NCBI GenBank assembly: GCA_025506515.1
Contig: CM046451.1
Coordinates: forward strand, 70,881,932-70,945,931
Reading direction: 5' to 3'
Source: Flaveria trinervia
Lineage: Eukaryota > Streptophyta > Magnoliopsida > Asterales > Asteraceae
Length of the DNA stretch: 64,000 nucleotides
A program made the position numbers and the translations under genes. Of this stretch, positions 34,001 to 45,182 are shown piece after piece. The notes beneath the pieces were generated by a model. The model searched no databases, was not told the DNA's origin, and was given only the letters and a program-made list of their open reading frames with translations. The number at the start of each line of letters is the position of its first letter. The first letter of the stretch is position 1.

Positions 34001-35128
34001 CTGGGACTTTGGTCAATGGCTACAGGCATTGAGCCTCTAGTGGGGCTGTCCCTTGTTGGCTGCTCAAAAGAGTGTAGATACTCATTCTGAGGGCTGCTGG
34101 TTTGGGTATCGGGCTCCTGGGTTTGAGACTGAGGAGACTCAAAGCCCAAATTGAGGTCAAAAGAGAAGGATGGAGAGACCTCTGACTGAGTGGGAGCCCA
34201 TGTTTCCACTCTAGTCCTTTTGGATAGAACAGGAGGAGCTTGTTCAATCAGAGTAGATTGAACAACGGTTCGTTTGTGGCGTCTTTGATAAGTGATGGTG
34301 ATGGGTGGAGAAGGTAGTGTTGGCATTGTGGTGGTGGTTGCTGGTGTGGGTTCATCACCTGTGGGGTGAACAGGAATGTCACCAGGAGCTATGCGCTCAA
34401 TCATACCTGGAAGCAGAGTGGTGTATCTTCCAGTGAAGTTGGTGGATACCTTCTTTGATGTCTTGAAGATGGTAGGCCGCATGTGGGGAACAGTTAGAGC
34501 AGCTGCATAGACAAGCATGCTCTGGTCCAACTCACAGTTGATTATGTGTTGAAGGAATCTAGGATACATGAAGAATGTCTCCCTTGAAAGATTCCCTATC
34601 AGATTTGAGAACACAAATCGTGAGTAATTGAAGCGTAGGCCTATCACCAATCCATGAACTAAGAATCTTAGTACATAAGGGATTTGATCCCATCATCCGG
34701 ATTTGTTGGACAAGCAATGAAGAACAACATGCAGGAGGAACTTCCAATTGTAGGAGAAATTGAACTTGTAAACAGTCGACTTGCTGATGTCTCCACCATA
34801 TCCCATTAGGATATAAGTGCTATCCAAATCTTCCTTTGGGATTCACTATGAGCTCCTTCATCATGAAGCTCAAGATGCTCCCTGATGAGTTGTTCAGTGA
34901 TGATCAACTCTTGTCCACAGATGTTGGACCGTAGTACACGATCCCATTTAGGGTTTCGACCTGACCATTTCCCCAAAATTCTGCCATTTGGTTGGAGTAA
35001 ACAGTGGGGTTAACACTAAGGGCGGTGTACTAGGTTGATTGGGTGAGAAATGAGATAATTTCAGAGAAGTCGGCATCTCTTGAAGAATCAAGAAGTGCGA
35101 CTTGGTTGTGCTGAGGGTTGAGTGCCAT
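31050..35128 (-). pseudogene. Env-like third ORF of element E, broken
   Basis: The start at 35128 (MALNPQHNQVALLDSS) follows the promoter-like block. The N-terminal domain (35128-34400, with frame changes and a stop near 35035) includes WKFLLHVVLHCLSNK, FNYSRFVFSNLIGNL and YPRFLQHIINCE, all shared with copies B, H and I. A Pro/Ser/Thr-rich linker follows (34400-33550), then coiled-coil-like (MVRTLEARSATQQLEIDNLKVQ..) and Glu/Lys-rich segments (33530-32250), a GFSGRQVGP motif near 32222, and a C-terminal module IIQWRFDEPSHNF. A TGA at 31254-31256 interrupts the last module, which runs on in the same frame to 31050 (LDFLSTKDLYKLLS). No membrane or signal segment is evident. Function unknown. 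Confidence 0.75.
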
Positions 35129-35260
35129 TTGGGAAAGGTGAATGTAGATGATTTTGAGCTTGGGTAAATTTTGGAGAGCAAAAATTCCTAGGGCAGTAAA
35201 ATTGCAAGTAAGAAGATGTAATTGAACAGTCAAGATTATTTAAAAGAGGATGGTAAGGCG
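35129..35260 (-). promoter_or_regulatory. Putative internal promoter of env-like ORF (element E)
   Basis: On the minus strand CTCTTTTAAATAATC (35235-35249) is a TATA-like box about 110 bases before the start codon, and the leader is pyrimidine-rich. It is weaker than the one in element A. Confidence 0.45.
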
Positions 35261-35394
35261 GTAATGGAGGTTAGGATAAGGTGATGTGATGGTTTAGTGG
35301 ATGAATTGACAGTGGCGGTAAGGTTAAAGTCCATTAAATAATACGACATTATAACAAAATCTTTGCTTTTTATAGTGTGGGGCCCAAGAGATTT

Positions 35395-35690
35395 ACGTTA
35401 CACAGTAGATCTCTCTTCCGAGTGGAAAACATTTCCGAAGGTAACTTGTCTTCCGAAGCAATTCCTACTTCCGAAGCCAAAACTTTGCTTCCGAAGGTTA
35501 GAGTTGCTTCCGAACGGAGAATCTGTAAGTCTCGGAAGTAGATCTGATATGCAATCAATCACTTCTTCCGAGGCCAAAAATTCTTCCGAGAAGAAATTTG
35601 TCCATTGAGAAATCTTGCTTCGGAAGATATGAGAATGTCTTTCGAGGGTTAATTTCTCTTCGGAAGGAATTTACACTTAGAAAATTTTAG
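35395..35690 (-). repeat. CTTCCGAAG palindrome array before env-like ORF (element E)
   Basis: CTTCCGAAG, CTTCCGAAC, CTTCCGAGG and CTTCGGAAG variants recur about every 15-25 bases; I count more than ten between 35412 and 35666. The same motif fills the LTR of this element (30680-30940 and 42435-42700), where it also lies upstream of the TATA box. Confidence 0.8.
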
Positions 35691-35753
35691 AGAGAACTTC
35701 TTGTAACATGGCTTAAATGGTATTGACACAAGACTTACATATTAAAAAGGTTT

Positions 35754-37500
35754 TCAAAAGAGATTAAAGTAATCAATGTTTATCATCCCAATAGCTGTTA
35801 TGAGATACTTAAATCTTTGTTCATCAAAAGCTTTGGTGAACAGATCAGCATATTGTTCATTTGAATCAACTTTGATTAACTTAATTAGATTTTTCTCATG
35901 AATATCTATAATGAAATGATACCTGATGTTGATATGCTTTGTCTTGGAGTGCTTCACCGATTTTCAGTAATTGAGATAGCACTGTTTTGTCAATAGATAG
36001 GAGTACTCATAAAGTTGAATCCATAGTCTAACATCTGATTTTGAATCCATAGCAGTTGAGCACAGCAGCTAGCAGCAGCAATGTATTTAGCTTCAGCATT
36101 TGATGTAGAGACACAAGATTGTTTCTTGCATTGCCATGAGATGATCCTTCCACCACGAAATTGACATCCTCCTGATGTTGATTTCTTGTCAACATTACAG
36201 CCTCCATAGTCACTGTCAAAGTATCCATAGAGATTGAAATCTTTGTTTCTGGGATACTAGAGACCTAGTTTAGGTGCTCCTTTGAGGTATTTGAGGATTC
36301 TCTTAACAGCAGCTAGGTGAGACACCTTTGGAGCAGCCTGATATCTTGCACAGATACAAGTAGCAAACATGATATCAGGTCTACTAGCTGTGAGATACAT
36401 CAGAGAACCAATAATTGCCCTATACTGATGTTAATCAGTATCCTCCCCCTCAAGGTCCGGACAAAGATTATAGTTTTTGGGTATGGGTATCTTGGCAGGC
36501 TTGCAATCTTTCATTTCAAATCTTTCTAAGATGTCAGAGACATACTTAGATTGATTAATGAAAAACCCTTCCTTCATCTGCTTTACCTGAATTCCAAGGA
36601 AAAAGTCCATTTTTCCCATGGAACTCATCTCAAACTTTTTCTTCATAATGCTCTCAAATCCTTACACATTTGGTCATTTGAGGAACCAAATATGATGTCA
36701 TCAACATAGACTTGAATGAGCAAGATGTCCTTTCCAGCCTTTCTGATGAAGAGAGTCTTATCAATGGTACCTCTAGTGTAGCCATTCTTCGGAAGAAACT
36801 TAGACAAAGTCTCATACCATAGCCTAGGTGCTTGGTGCAGCACATACAGAGCTTTGTCCAACTTGCACACATAGTTGGGGTGCTGTGGGTCTTCAAATCC
36901 TGGTGGTTGGCATACATAGACTTCCCTATCTATATCCCCATATAGAAATGCACACTTAACATCAAGTTGATAGACAGTGAACTCCTTGGATGCAGCATAA
37001 GCAAGGAAGATCCTAACTGCCTCAAGTCTTGCAACTGGTGCAAAGACATCAGTATAATCGATTCCTTCCTCTTGAGTGTATCCTTGAACTACAAGTCTTG
37101 CTTTATTCTTGATGATCAAGCCTCTATCATCTCTCTTATTTCTGAAAACCCATTTGGTGCCTATAGGTACTTGACCAGATGGTAGCGGACATAGGTTCCA
37201 TACCTTCTGTCTCTTGAATTGAAGCAGCTCCTCTTGCATCGGTTCAATCCAGCTACTGTCTTTCAAGGCATCTTCTACCTTCTTAGGTTCCATCTGAGAT
37301 AGAAAGCATGAGTACAAGCAGACGTTCCTTGATGAGTCTGTCCTCTTGTTCTCACACTTCAGTGACATCCCCTATGATGTTCTCAGTTGGATGAGTGTTG
37401 TGAATCCTAAGACGAGGAATCACTTCCAGTTGCAGAGATAAGTCTAGGTTAGACATATATTCCGCTCTGGAACTGGAACACTCTGTCCAGCTACTGTTTC
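35754..37500 (-). pseudogene. pol: Copia RT and RNase H remnant (element E)
   Basis: RT is open from 37368 to 36643 with ELLQFKRQKVWNLCPLPSGQVPIGTKW split over copia motifs, FAPVARLEAVRIFLAYAASKE and an intact YVDD at 36697-36708. It continues after a frameshift with the FFLGIQVKQ part (36646-36431). RNase H follows in pieces (SDYGGC, CCAQLLWIQNQMLD type, and KTKHINIRYHFI) to 35754. The upstream linker carries RIHNTHPTENIIGD (about 37410). Breaks near 36650, 36430, 36240 and 35960 make it non-functional. Confidence 0.88.
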
Positions 37501-39290
37501 AAAGTCATTCAATGAGGATAGAATGAATGAATGAGAAACATCATCAATGGTTGGCTGTGAAGTAGTATTAACAGTTTCTTGTTCCTTCAAAATACTACTT
37601 CCCTCTGCCTGGTGTTGTGGTGGATCACCTGATGAGTTTTGAGGCTCAGTAAGTGATTCACTTGTTGAAGCTTCACTGTTCCTTGTTATAGTTAAACTAT
37701 CAGATCTGTGAATAGTGGAAGCTTGATGTATTGTAGCACTTGGAGAATTTGGATTAGGTCTGGAAGCTCAAAAAGTTGATCATTAGCAGTAGCATCAGCA
37801 TCATTTTGAGCACCTGTTCTAACTGAAACATTCTCAGAAGATGGTTTAGAATAGTTTGGAAACAATTCTAAATCAAAAATAGATCAGGGCCATTCCCCCT
37901 AACACAAGGAGTGTGCTCATTAACAACTATATTGAATGACTCCTCAAATTGTTGATTCTTAATGTTGTATACTCTGTAAGCTTGGAGCTAGAAGAATATC
38001 CAACAAGGATAGCATCATCCGACTTTTCAGCAAATTTTGCTAAATTGTCCTTTGTGTTAAGTATGGTACACCTGCTACCAAAGAACCTTAGAAAGCTAAT
38101 GAATGGTGGCCTCTTGTTCCATAGCTCATAAGGGGTCTTTCCATAGGCTTAACGACAAGAACTCTGTTCTGCACATAGCATGCAGTGCTGACTACCTCTG
38201 CCCAGAATGTTAGAGGTAGCTTTGAATCAGCTAACATAGTTCGAGCAGCCTCAATAAGTGTCCTATTCCTCCTCTCAGCAACACTATTTTTTGAGGAGTT
38301 CAGGGAGCACTATATTGTCTGGGAATCCCTTTTGAGTTACAGAATGAGTCAAGAAAGAAGTTCTTAAACTCAGTCCCTTGATCACTTCTAATGATTTTAA
38401 CCTTGTGATCAATTTGATTTTCTATTTTAAGAATAAAAGATTTTAAGATTTTAAAAAAAAGACCCATGTGAATCTTGTAAAATCATCAACTATCACAAGG
38501 CAGTATGATTTCCTTCCAATGCTCATTATACTTGTGGGACCAAAAAGATCCATGTGCAATAAGTGTAATGGAGTAGTGATAGAGTTAACACATTTGGATT
38601 CATGAGATGTCCTATGTTGTTTCCCTTTTAGGCATGCAACACAATTATCTTTGCAGAAAAACTCCTTTTTAGGCAAACCATATACCAAGTTATTTTTAGT
38701 CAATTTATTCATTTTCTTAAATTTACTTGACACATACGTTTATGCCATAGTGTTGACTCATCACTATCAGCTTTGGAAAGAAAGCATGATACTTCACCCA
38801 TTGGGGAAGCATTGTTCATATCTAGCTTGTACATATCCCCTTTCCTGGGAGATCTAAGAAGCACCAATTTCGGAGGAACTGTCATCCCAGGTTTGAGGAT
38901 AATGCACTCATGTTCTGAAAAGCATTTGGTGCTTTTGATCACAGAATGAGAAACACTTAACAGATTGTGTTCAAGCTGCTTGACAAAGTTGTCAACTTTT
39001 AATTTACCGTTGGATATACTCCCTTTGCCATAAATATATCCTCCGGCCTCACCTCCAAATTGGACAGGACCTCCATCATAGTTCTGAAACTGTTGAAGTA
39101 GAGATCTGTTCCCTATCATGTGCCTGGAGCATCCACTATCTACAATCCATACATTGTTTTTCTTGTCAAATGGATGTCCCTGCACATAAGATGAGATTGT
39201 TAGTTTTGTTTGGAAGCCCAAGCCTTGCTGCTGGTCTCGGGTGGTTCTCCTAAGGATAATGACATAATTGAACCAAAAGTTATGCATGGG
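37501..39290 (-). pseudogene. pol: Copia protease and integrase remnant (element E)
   Basis: Protease: WIVDSGCSRHM with the catalytic DSG at 39132-39140. The GAG-pre-integrase piece ends STLWHKRM. Integrase: CVACLKGKQH and the first catalytic Asp in LLHMDLFGP (about 38548-38550). The frame is lost after WVFFLKS (38443), where an A-rich run TTTTAAAAAAAAG on the plus strand suggests a slippage-type indel. The second half, with the DQGTEF region (about 38370), can only be read in other frames. A variable linker occupies 37501-37900. Confidence 0.85.
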
Positions 39291-41813
39291 GGTTCAATAG
39301 AGGTCTTTGAAGAAGAGGTTCGGGCTGCAACATCTTCCTTGATCTTCCAGTCCACCTTTGGCTGACCTTGGAGGATGAGCTTGTTGAAGCTTTTGCAGCA
39401 TGGCCTTCTTCCGAAGCTTCTTTCTTTTTGGAAGAAGCCTTCACCACCTTTTCTTCCGAAGCAGTCTTCTTCTTGGATGTTTCAAGGGAGCTTTCTTGTT
39501 CTTCTGAACCTTAGTAGCTTGCTTCCAAAGCCATTTTCCCTTCGGAGAAGGAGTTTCTTCCGAAAGCAACCTGGCTTCCGAGACTAGCCTTCCCTTTTTC
39601 ATTACTTGAACCGTTTGAAAAGGTCAAACTATGAAACCTTCCTTGACTACTTCTTTCTAACATTATTTGCATAATGTGTACTTGCAGGATTGTAGTAACA
39701 ATCTTTTGCCATGTGATTTTGCAGGCCACACATGATGCATGCAATGTTAGTCTTTTGGGAAAGTGAGGGTTGCTATTTCTTGGGCTTCTTTCTTCATCAG
39801 CAACTTTTCCCTTCAACTTCTGATCCTTTGATAGGACAGGAATGCTGGTATTACATTCCTTTCCTGAATCAAAGTACCTACCACTTGGAATCCAGCTGAG
39901 ATAAAGACACCCTTCTGCTGGGGTCAATCTTCAGTTTGGACTCAGCCACCTTCTTCGAAGTTCTTCTAGCAGCTTTAGCTCTGCTTCTTCTGGCTTTAGT
40001 GGTTATGATTTGATCTTCACAGGAGGAGATGGGTACATCTACCTGTTCCTTCCCTGTGGTGGCCACTATTGATGCCTCATCCTTCAACTCTGGAAGGAAG
40101 GGTCAGCAGTTGGAACCTCTTGCTCTTTAGTACCACATCTAGGGTGTCTAATAGACTCATAGGAGTGTGGTGGAGTGATTTCATTGGTCCCAACCCTCTT
40201 TGTTTTGATAACAGAGTTTGGAATGGGAGGATGATGCAAGAATAGCTTGGAAGTTCTGCTCAGAAATAGCATGCTTCCTGGCCTGAGCCTCAGCAGTGAC
40301 AAGCTTGTAAGACAATTTGGATATCAGATCCTTGATTTGAGCCTGTAGTTTGGTGTGTTCATGTTTTAAAAGAGATACAGTTTTCTCTAACTCATCAATT
40401 TTCTTTTGATAGTTAGATTCAGCTCTTTTAAAATCAGATTTAAAATTTAAAGACTCAATATCAGATCTGATTTCCATATTGTAGTCCTGATAAAGTTTAA
40501 CTTTAGCTATACAGGATGGAGTACAGAGATGTTCATATACCTGGGCATCATCTGTTCCGGCCATGAGAGCTTGAGCAGGAGTCACATCTTGTACCATGAA
40601 GCTCCAGTCAACTTCTTGAGCCATTGCAGCTGTTTCAGTTGACCTCTTAGTGGGATTTGAGGTTGAGGGATGTGTGGAGGCCTGTGAAGTTCCCAGATTG
40701 GTCTTGGGAGCCTTGCATTCCCTTGCAAAATGACCCAGTTGGTTACAGTTGTAACACTTTGCCTTGGTCTTGTCAAACCCAAACTTGCTGGTAGTTGGGT
40801 TTTGAGGGAAATGCCTTCCAGTTCTCTTAAAGAACTTCTTCGCTCTGTAAGTTAAAAGAGCCATCTGCTGGACAATGTCCACGTACTCTACATCATTTGG
40901 ACTAAAACACTCAAGATCATCAAAACAGTATTGAAAATCTCCTGAGTGTCCACTTCCTGAAACAAAGGCACAACTTTCCTGGAAGGAGTTGTGTTGATCC
41001 TGTAAGACCTTGGACTCAGGAAAAGTGATGTAAGTCCAAAAGAGCAGGATGGTTGCTGATAAGTCAGGAAATGTTGAGGTTGAGGAGTTAATGAGCCTTC
41101 AGCAACAATTAAAGCGTTGCTAGCAGGAAGACTCATGGGTTTGCTTATTGGATGGCCTTTCTTACTCTCCATCTCTAGGCGATATCCATCAAGGATGCCA
41201 TAGAGTTCAGTCATGGAAAGAGTGTTCAAGTTTTCTGTTCTCTTGATAGAGACACAGTAGAATGTCGACTCATTTGGAAGAGCACTCATGAACTTTCTGG
41301 TGAGATCTCTAAGTTCAGGAGTGATCTTCATAGACTGAAGGAAGAGATAAGATCCATGTACCTGAAGTACTGATGGCTGAGGGTCTCTCCAACAATATGA
41401 GTGAAGTTCTCGAACTGCTGCTTCATTGAGTCCTTCTTTGAGTCGTTGGAGCTTAAGTACATCTGAGCAAGTGCATCAAACAATTCTTTGGCAGTCTTGC
41501 AATGCTCGAACCCCACCATAATAGAGTTCGGTATTGTGGTCATGAGAATAGTCATAGCATTGCTATCGATGTCCATCTTCTTCCTGTCTTCATCAGAATA
41601 GTCCTCGACAGCCTTCTCTATCAGGGCACCGTTTCCACTAGGTGATGCCACCTTTGGCTTGTACGGTCCATTGACAATGGAGTTCCATAGTCTGCTGTCT
41701 TGGTATCTAATGAAACCTTCTATTCTTCTACTCCAAGACCTGATGTTTTCAGGGGTAATGATGGGAGCTTTTGTCATTGTTCCCATCTCTACCTCTGATC
41801 TGTTAAGGGCCAT
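39291..41813 (-). pseudogene. gag: Copia gag remnant (element E)
   Basis: I place the start at 41811-41813 (MALNRSEVEMGTMTKAP), 70 bases inside the primer binding site; the longer open frame upstream only reads through the leader. The first part has RSWSRRIEGFIRYQDSRLWNS, a UBN2/retrotrans_gag-like copia capsid. The second (41331-40888) is in another frame with LRDLTRKFMSALP. The third (40882-40181) holds the zinc knuckle CYNCNQLGHFAREC at 40715-40756 and a coiled-coil-like region. The rest to about 39290 is broken; it includes CTTCCGAAG-type motifs (39410-39585). Confidence 0.85.
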
Positions 41814-41886
41814 TTGAGTGAGTGATATGGAGGAGTAAAAACTAGTTGATTTGGATGGTAAGATCACACAATCAAGAGCCTGAGAT

Positions 41887-41898
41887 GCTCTGATACCA
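41887..41898 (-). other. Primer binding site of element E
   Basis: On the minus strand TGGTATCAGAGC follows the 5' LTR after two bases (AT). It is complementary to the 3' end of plant initiator tRNA-Met. Confidence 0.9.
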
Positions 41899-41900
41899 AT

Positions 41901-42772
41901 TGCAGGATCGGTGTTTGTCACCTAAACACAATGTTTTTTCTCTCAAACTCACCTAGAACACCTCGAATATATGAAGAATCAGTAAGAGTTGCTCACAATA
42001 TAGAAAGTAACTAAGAACACAGAAAGATAATTTTCAAGATACTTTTATATATGATTCTCAACTCAAAATACAAGACTCTTACAAGCAGATGATATCTCCG
42101 GTTACAATGAGTTACAAGGAGAACCTATATATAATCCTATCTACAGCCGGATATACTTTGATACCAGCTGGGATCCTATAGCTAAAGTCTATACTACAAG
42201 ACTAAAGATTAAGGTATCTCGGATAAAGTCTTATCTGAGATTTGGTAGTTAGGAAATGTCCCTGACTTACCTTTTGTCACTAACTAAAGTTGGTAACATG
42301 TACTATCATGAAAAGGTGAATAGTGGAATAAAGTTTGGTCAACAACATGGCTCTTTAGAAAGAAGCCATGTTGTATCAGAAGTCTGCAGCGGCGTGTCAG
42401 AGACCATACTTGTGTCCATTGGCTCATAGCAGTGTCTTCCGAAGGTTAAATGGCTTCGGAAGAGTAAGTACTTCCGAAGCCACTTATACTTCGGAAGAGG
42501 CTGCTTCTTCCAAGGCTTGGAGACTTCTTCTTTTCATCATACTTCAAAAGTGGTCTTTACTTTATTCTTCTAAGTCTTGAACTTTGGAAGTATGCACTTG
42601 TCTTCGGAAGTAGTGTTCTATCTTCGGAAGTTGGTCTTTCTCTTTGTCTTTGGAAGAACTCTACAACCTTCGGAAGTTCCATGCTAAGCTTCGGAAGCCT
42701 TTTGCATGCAGCACCAAAATAACTTTAAGTGACAAAGTTTTTGGTTGCATTAGCCTTCTTCTTGATCCAACA
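41901..42772 (-). repeat. 5' LTR of element E
   Basis: Same ends as 30146-31019; TATA box at 42126-42137 (minus strand). The CTTCCGAAG array is at 42435-42700. Confidence 0.93.
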
Positions 42773-42777
42773 TTTAA

Positions 42778-43240
42778 CATTGGAGATCACGTTTTACTCA
42801 AAGTCTCTCCTTGGAAAGGAATTGTTCGGTTTGGAAAGAAAGGGAAGTTAGCCCCAAGATACGTAGGACCATTCGAGATTACAGAAAGGATTGGTCTAGT
42901 CGCTTACCGATTAAGGTTACCACAAGAACTCAGCGGCGTACATGATACTTTCCACGTGTCGAACCTCAAGAAGTGTTTGGCTGACGAATCACTTCACGTA
43001 CCAATTGAGGACATCAAGCTTGACGAAAAGCTTCATTTTGTTGAGAAACCCATCGAGATCATGGAAAGAAAGGTCAAACAATTGAAGCGTAGTAGGATAC
43101 CAATTGTACGCGTGAGACGGAATTCAATATGAGGGCCAGAGTTTACGTGGGAACGGCAAGATCAGATGAAACTCAAATATCCACATCTACTCGAGGATGA
43201 CACTCTTGGACCTAACTCCAGCTGAATTTTGGGACGAAAT
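42778..43240 (+). pseudogene. pol: Gypsy pol C-terminus of element 2, after insertion of E
   Basis: It continues the integrase frame cut at 30145: FNIGDHVLLKVSPWKG, LAPRYVGPFEI and VHDTFHVSNLKKCLAD are the conserved end of gypsy integrase. It ends in a degenerate chromodomain-like tail, EIMERKVKQLKRSRIPIV and FTWERQDQM..KYPHL. A TGA at 43130-43132 interrupts the tail (NSI then stop, then GPEFTWER). Confidence 0.88.
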
Positions 43241-43246
43241 TCTCTC

Positions 43247-43259
43247 AACTGGGGGATAT
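43247..43259 (+). other. Polypurine tract of gypsy element 2
   Basis: AACTGGGGGATAT directly precedes the 3' LTR start TGTGACATCC. Confidence 0.75.
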
Positions 43260-45177
43260 TGTGACATCCGTCACCACAAGGTCCGTCAATTAACACGAAT
43301 ATCCATTAACGTTTCCTTGATCGTTCATTCCTCATCTTAATCACATATCGTTCATTCCTCATCTTTATTCACCAGTCACGAACCTGCAATTCAGGCGATT
43401 GGGTATGTCATGCAACTGAGCCGTGCGACTGGGTGAGTCATGCGACTGGGGATGTCATGCGACTGAGTCGTGCGATCGTATGAATGTGTGCGATTGAGTC
43501 AATGCGGATGAATGAATGCGTGCAATTGAGTCAATGCGAATGAATGATGTGTGCGATTGAGTCATGCGACCAAATGGATGTATGCGATTGTGCGTGTGTC
43601 GCACGACTAAAGGCCAATCGTACGAATGAAGGTTCAGTCGTATGAATGAAGTTGATTCGTACAAATGAAGGTTGATTCATGCGTATGGAAGTTAAGTTGT
43701 GTGATTGGGTGTTGTGTGGTACGACTGAATGCCAGTCATGCGAATGAAGGTTCAGTCGTACGAAAAAAGCTAATTCGTATGATTGAAGGTTGATTTGTAC
43801 GAATGGAGTGTTGAGTCGAGCGTCTGGTCCTGTTGTGTGACTGATGATGCGTGTGTGTGAATTCCTTCTTGAATGTCATGTGATGATAAGGTAACATCAA
43901 CACAAGTGTCATTGCTTGACCACAAAGATTAAAGTCAATGCTATCAACATGCAGATACTATTCAAATTTAAACCAACCTAACATTTTACAATTATCAACA
44001 ACCCATTTGGGACTACCAATATTTAACAAGTACTTTCTCTTATAACAATGGAATCTTTACACAAGTGTCATTGGCAATGACGACTCCTTCTGGTACTTGG
44101 ATCTACATAAGATCTGATACGTGTGTCTGCTTGTGTGTGCTACCCACGGCCGAACCAATACAACCCGAACCGACTGAACATTACTATATGCTTTATACAT
44201 ATCATTAATGCTTAACAATAACTGTCAATAGGTGTTTGACCGTTCATTGCATACAACTGTTGGGAACTTTGAATCATTCATACTTACCACTTAACAAGTG
44301 AGTTTCGTGGCCCTTTTTTATGCTTATACTACTTTTCAAACATTTACAAACATGGGCGAAAAGTATGATCACCTGTTTTCTATGCTGTACAACATACATA
44401 CAATTTACATACTTGGAATCAATGTGCTACTGTTTTGTGAGTACTTATCTGATACATGCTTGAGTCTGCTGTGTGGTTCTTTCTTACAACCATTTAATTC
44501 CAGTAGGGAACCAAAGGATAGGTATTGGTAGTACTACTTGGGTTGACACCCCCACCCTCGTTGTTTATATACTAGTTAGTACCAACAGTCGCCAGGAACG
44601 GGCCTTGGGTGAATATATTCCGACAAGATTCTTTGTGTACGTCGTTAGGTTTGGTTGTAAAGCTCATGTCATGTGATTTTGCTTACTTATAACTGTATTC
44701 ACGGTATTCCACAACAACATTTATACAGCATCAGTTACTGATTTAGTTTTAAACCTGCAAGCTCACCAACAATTTTGTTGACCATTTTGAGCATATCTTT
44801 TCAGGTGAACATGCTAATTGAAGATCTAGGTGTGCTACCTTAGTGGAGACCCTTGGATGCATTTTTGGACTAAACATTGTCTTTTGGAACATTGTTGTAG
44901 TTTGCTTTTAAACAACATTATACTTTGTAACTTGTTCCGGGTTGTGGGAATTGCATACAATGCTATCATCTTTATTTATGTGAATCATTTAACATGTTTA
45001 TGCTTATGGCTATGTTGTCGTGAATATTGACTAAACACGACACAAGTTCCCTCTTGTCGGGTGTCGTCATGACACGCTTGTCATCATTATTATATTGCAT
45101 CTCTATCGCTTACCATGTGTTATGACGATCCCGTCTCGATGCATCCACGTGTTTCCGCTCTCAGCGGGGGTGTGACA
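43260..45177 (+). repeat. 3' LTR of gypsy element 2, with internal deletion
   Basis: 1918 bp against 2561 bp in the 5' copy. The two align at both ends, but the region equivalent to about 23095-23756 is missing and replaced by a short duplication of CGTTCATTCCTCATCTT. The minisatellite is at 43400-43840. It is followed by the target duplication GGCAT. Confidence 0.9.
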
Positions 45178-45182
45178 GGCAT

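Larger units (their letters stand above)
30146..42772 (-). mobile_element. Complete Sirevirus element E inside gypsy element 2
   Basis: All parts are present on the minus strand: 5' LTR (41901-42772), primer binding site, gag, protease, integrase, RT, RNase H, palindrome array, internal promoter, env-like ORF, polypurine tract and 3' LTR (30146-31019). The target duplication TTTAA is perfect (30141-30145 and 42773-42777). The LTRs (874 and 872 bp) differ at roughly 5 percent of positions by eye. All coding regions carry frame breaks, so it is not autonomous. Confidence 0.95.
23006..45177 (+). mobile_element. Ty3/gypsy element 2, chromovirus-like, split by element E
   Basis: 5' LTR 23006-25566, primer binding site, gag, pol to 30145, then element E (30146-42772), then the end of pol and the 3' LTR (43260-45177). 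The 5-bp target duplication GGCAT is intact at 23001-23005 and 45178-45182. By eye the LTRs differ by about 4 percent outside one large deletion, so it is younger than gypsy element 1. Confidence 0.93.

Noticed and set aside
31050..35128. A true retroviral-type envelope glycoprotein
   Set aside because: I see no signal peptide, transmembrane helix or fusion peptide in any of the five copies; the term env-like only reflects its position.
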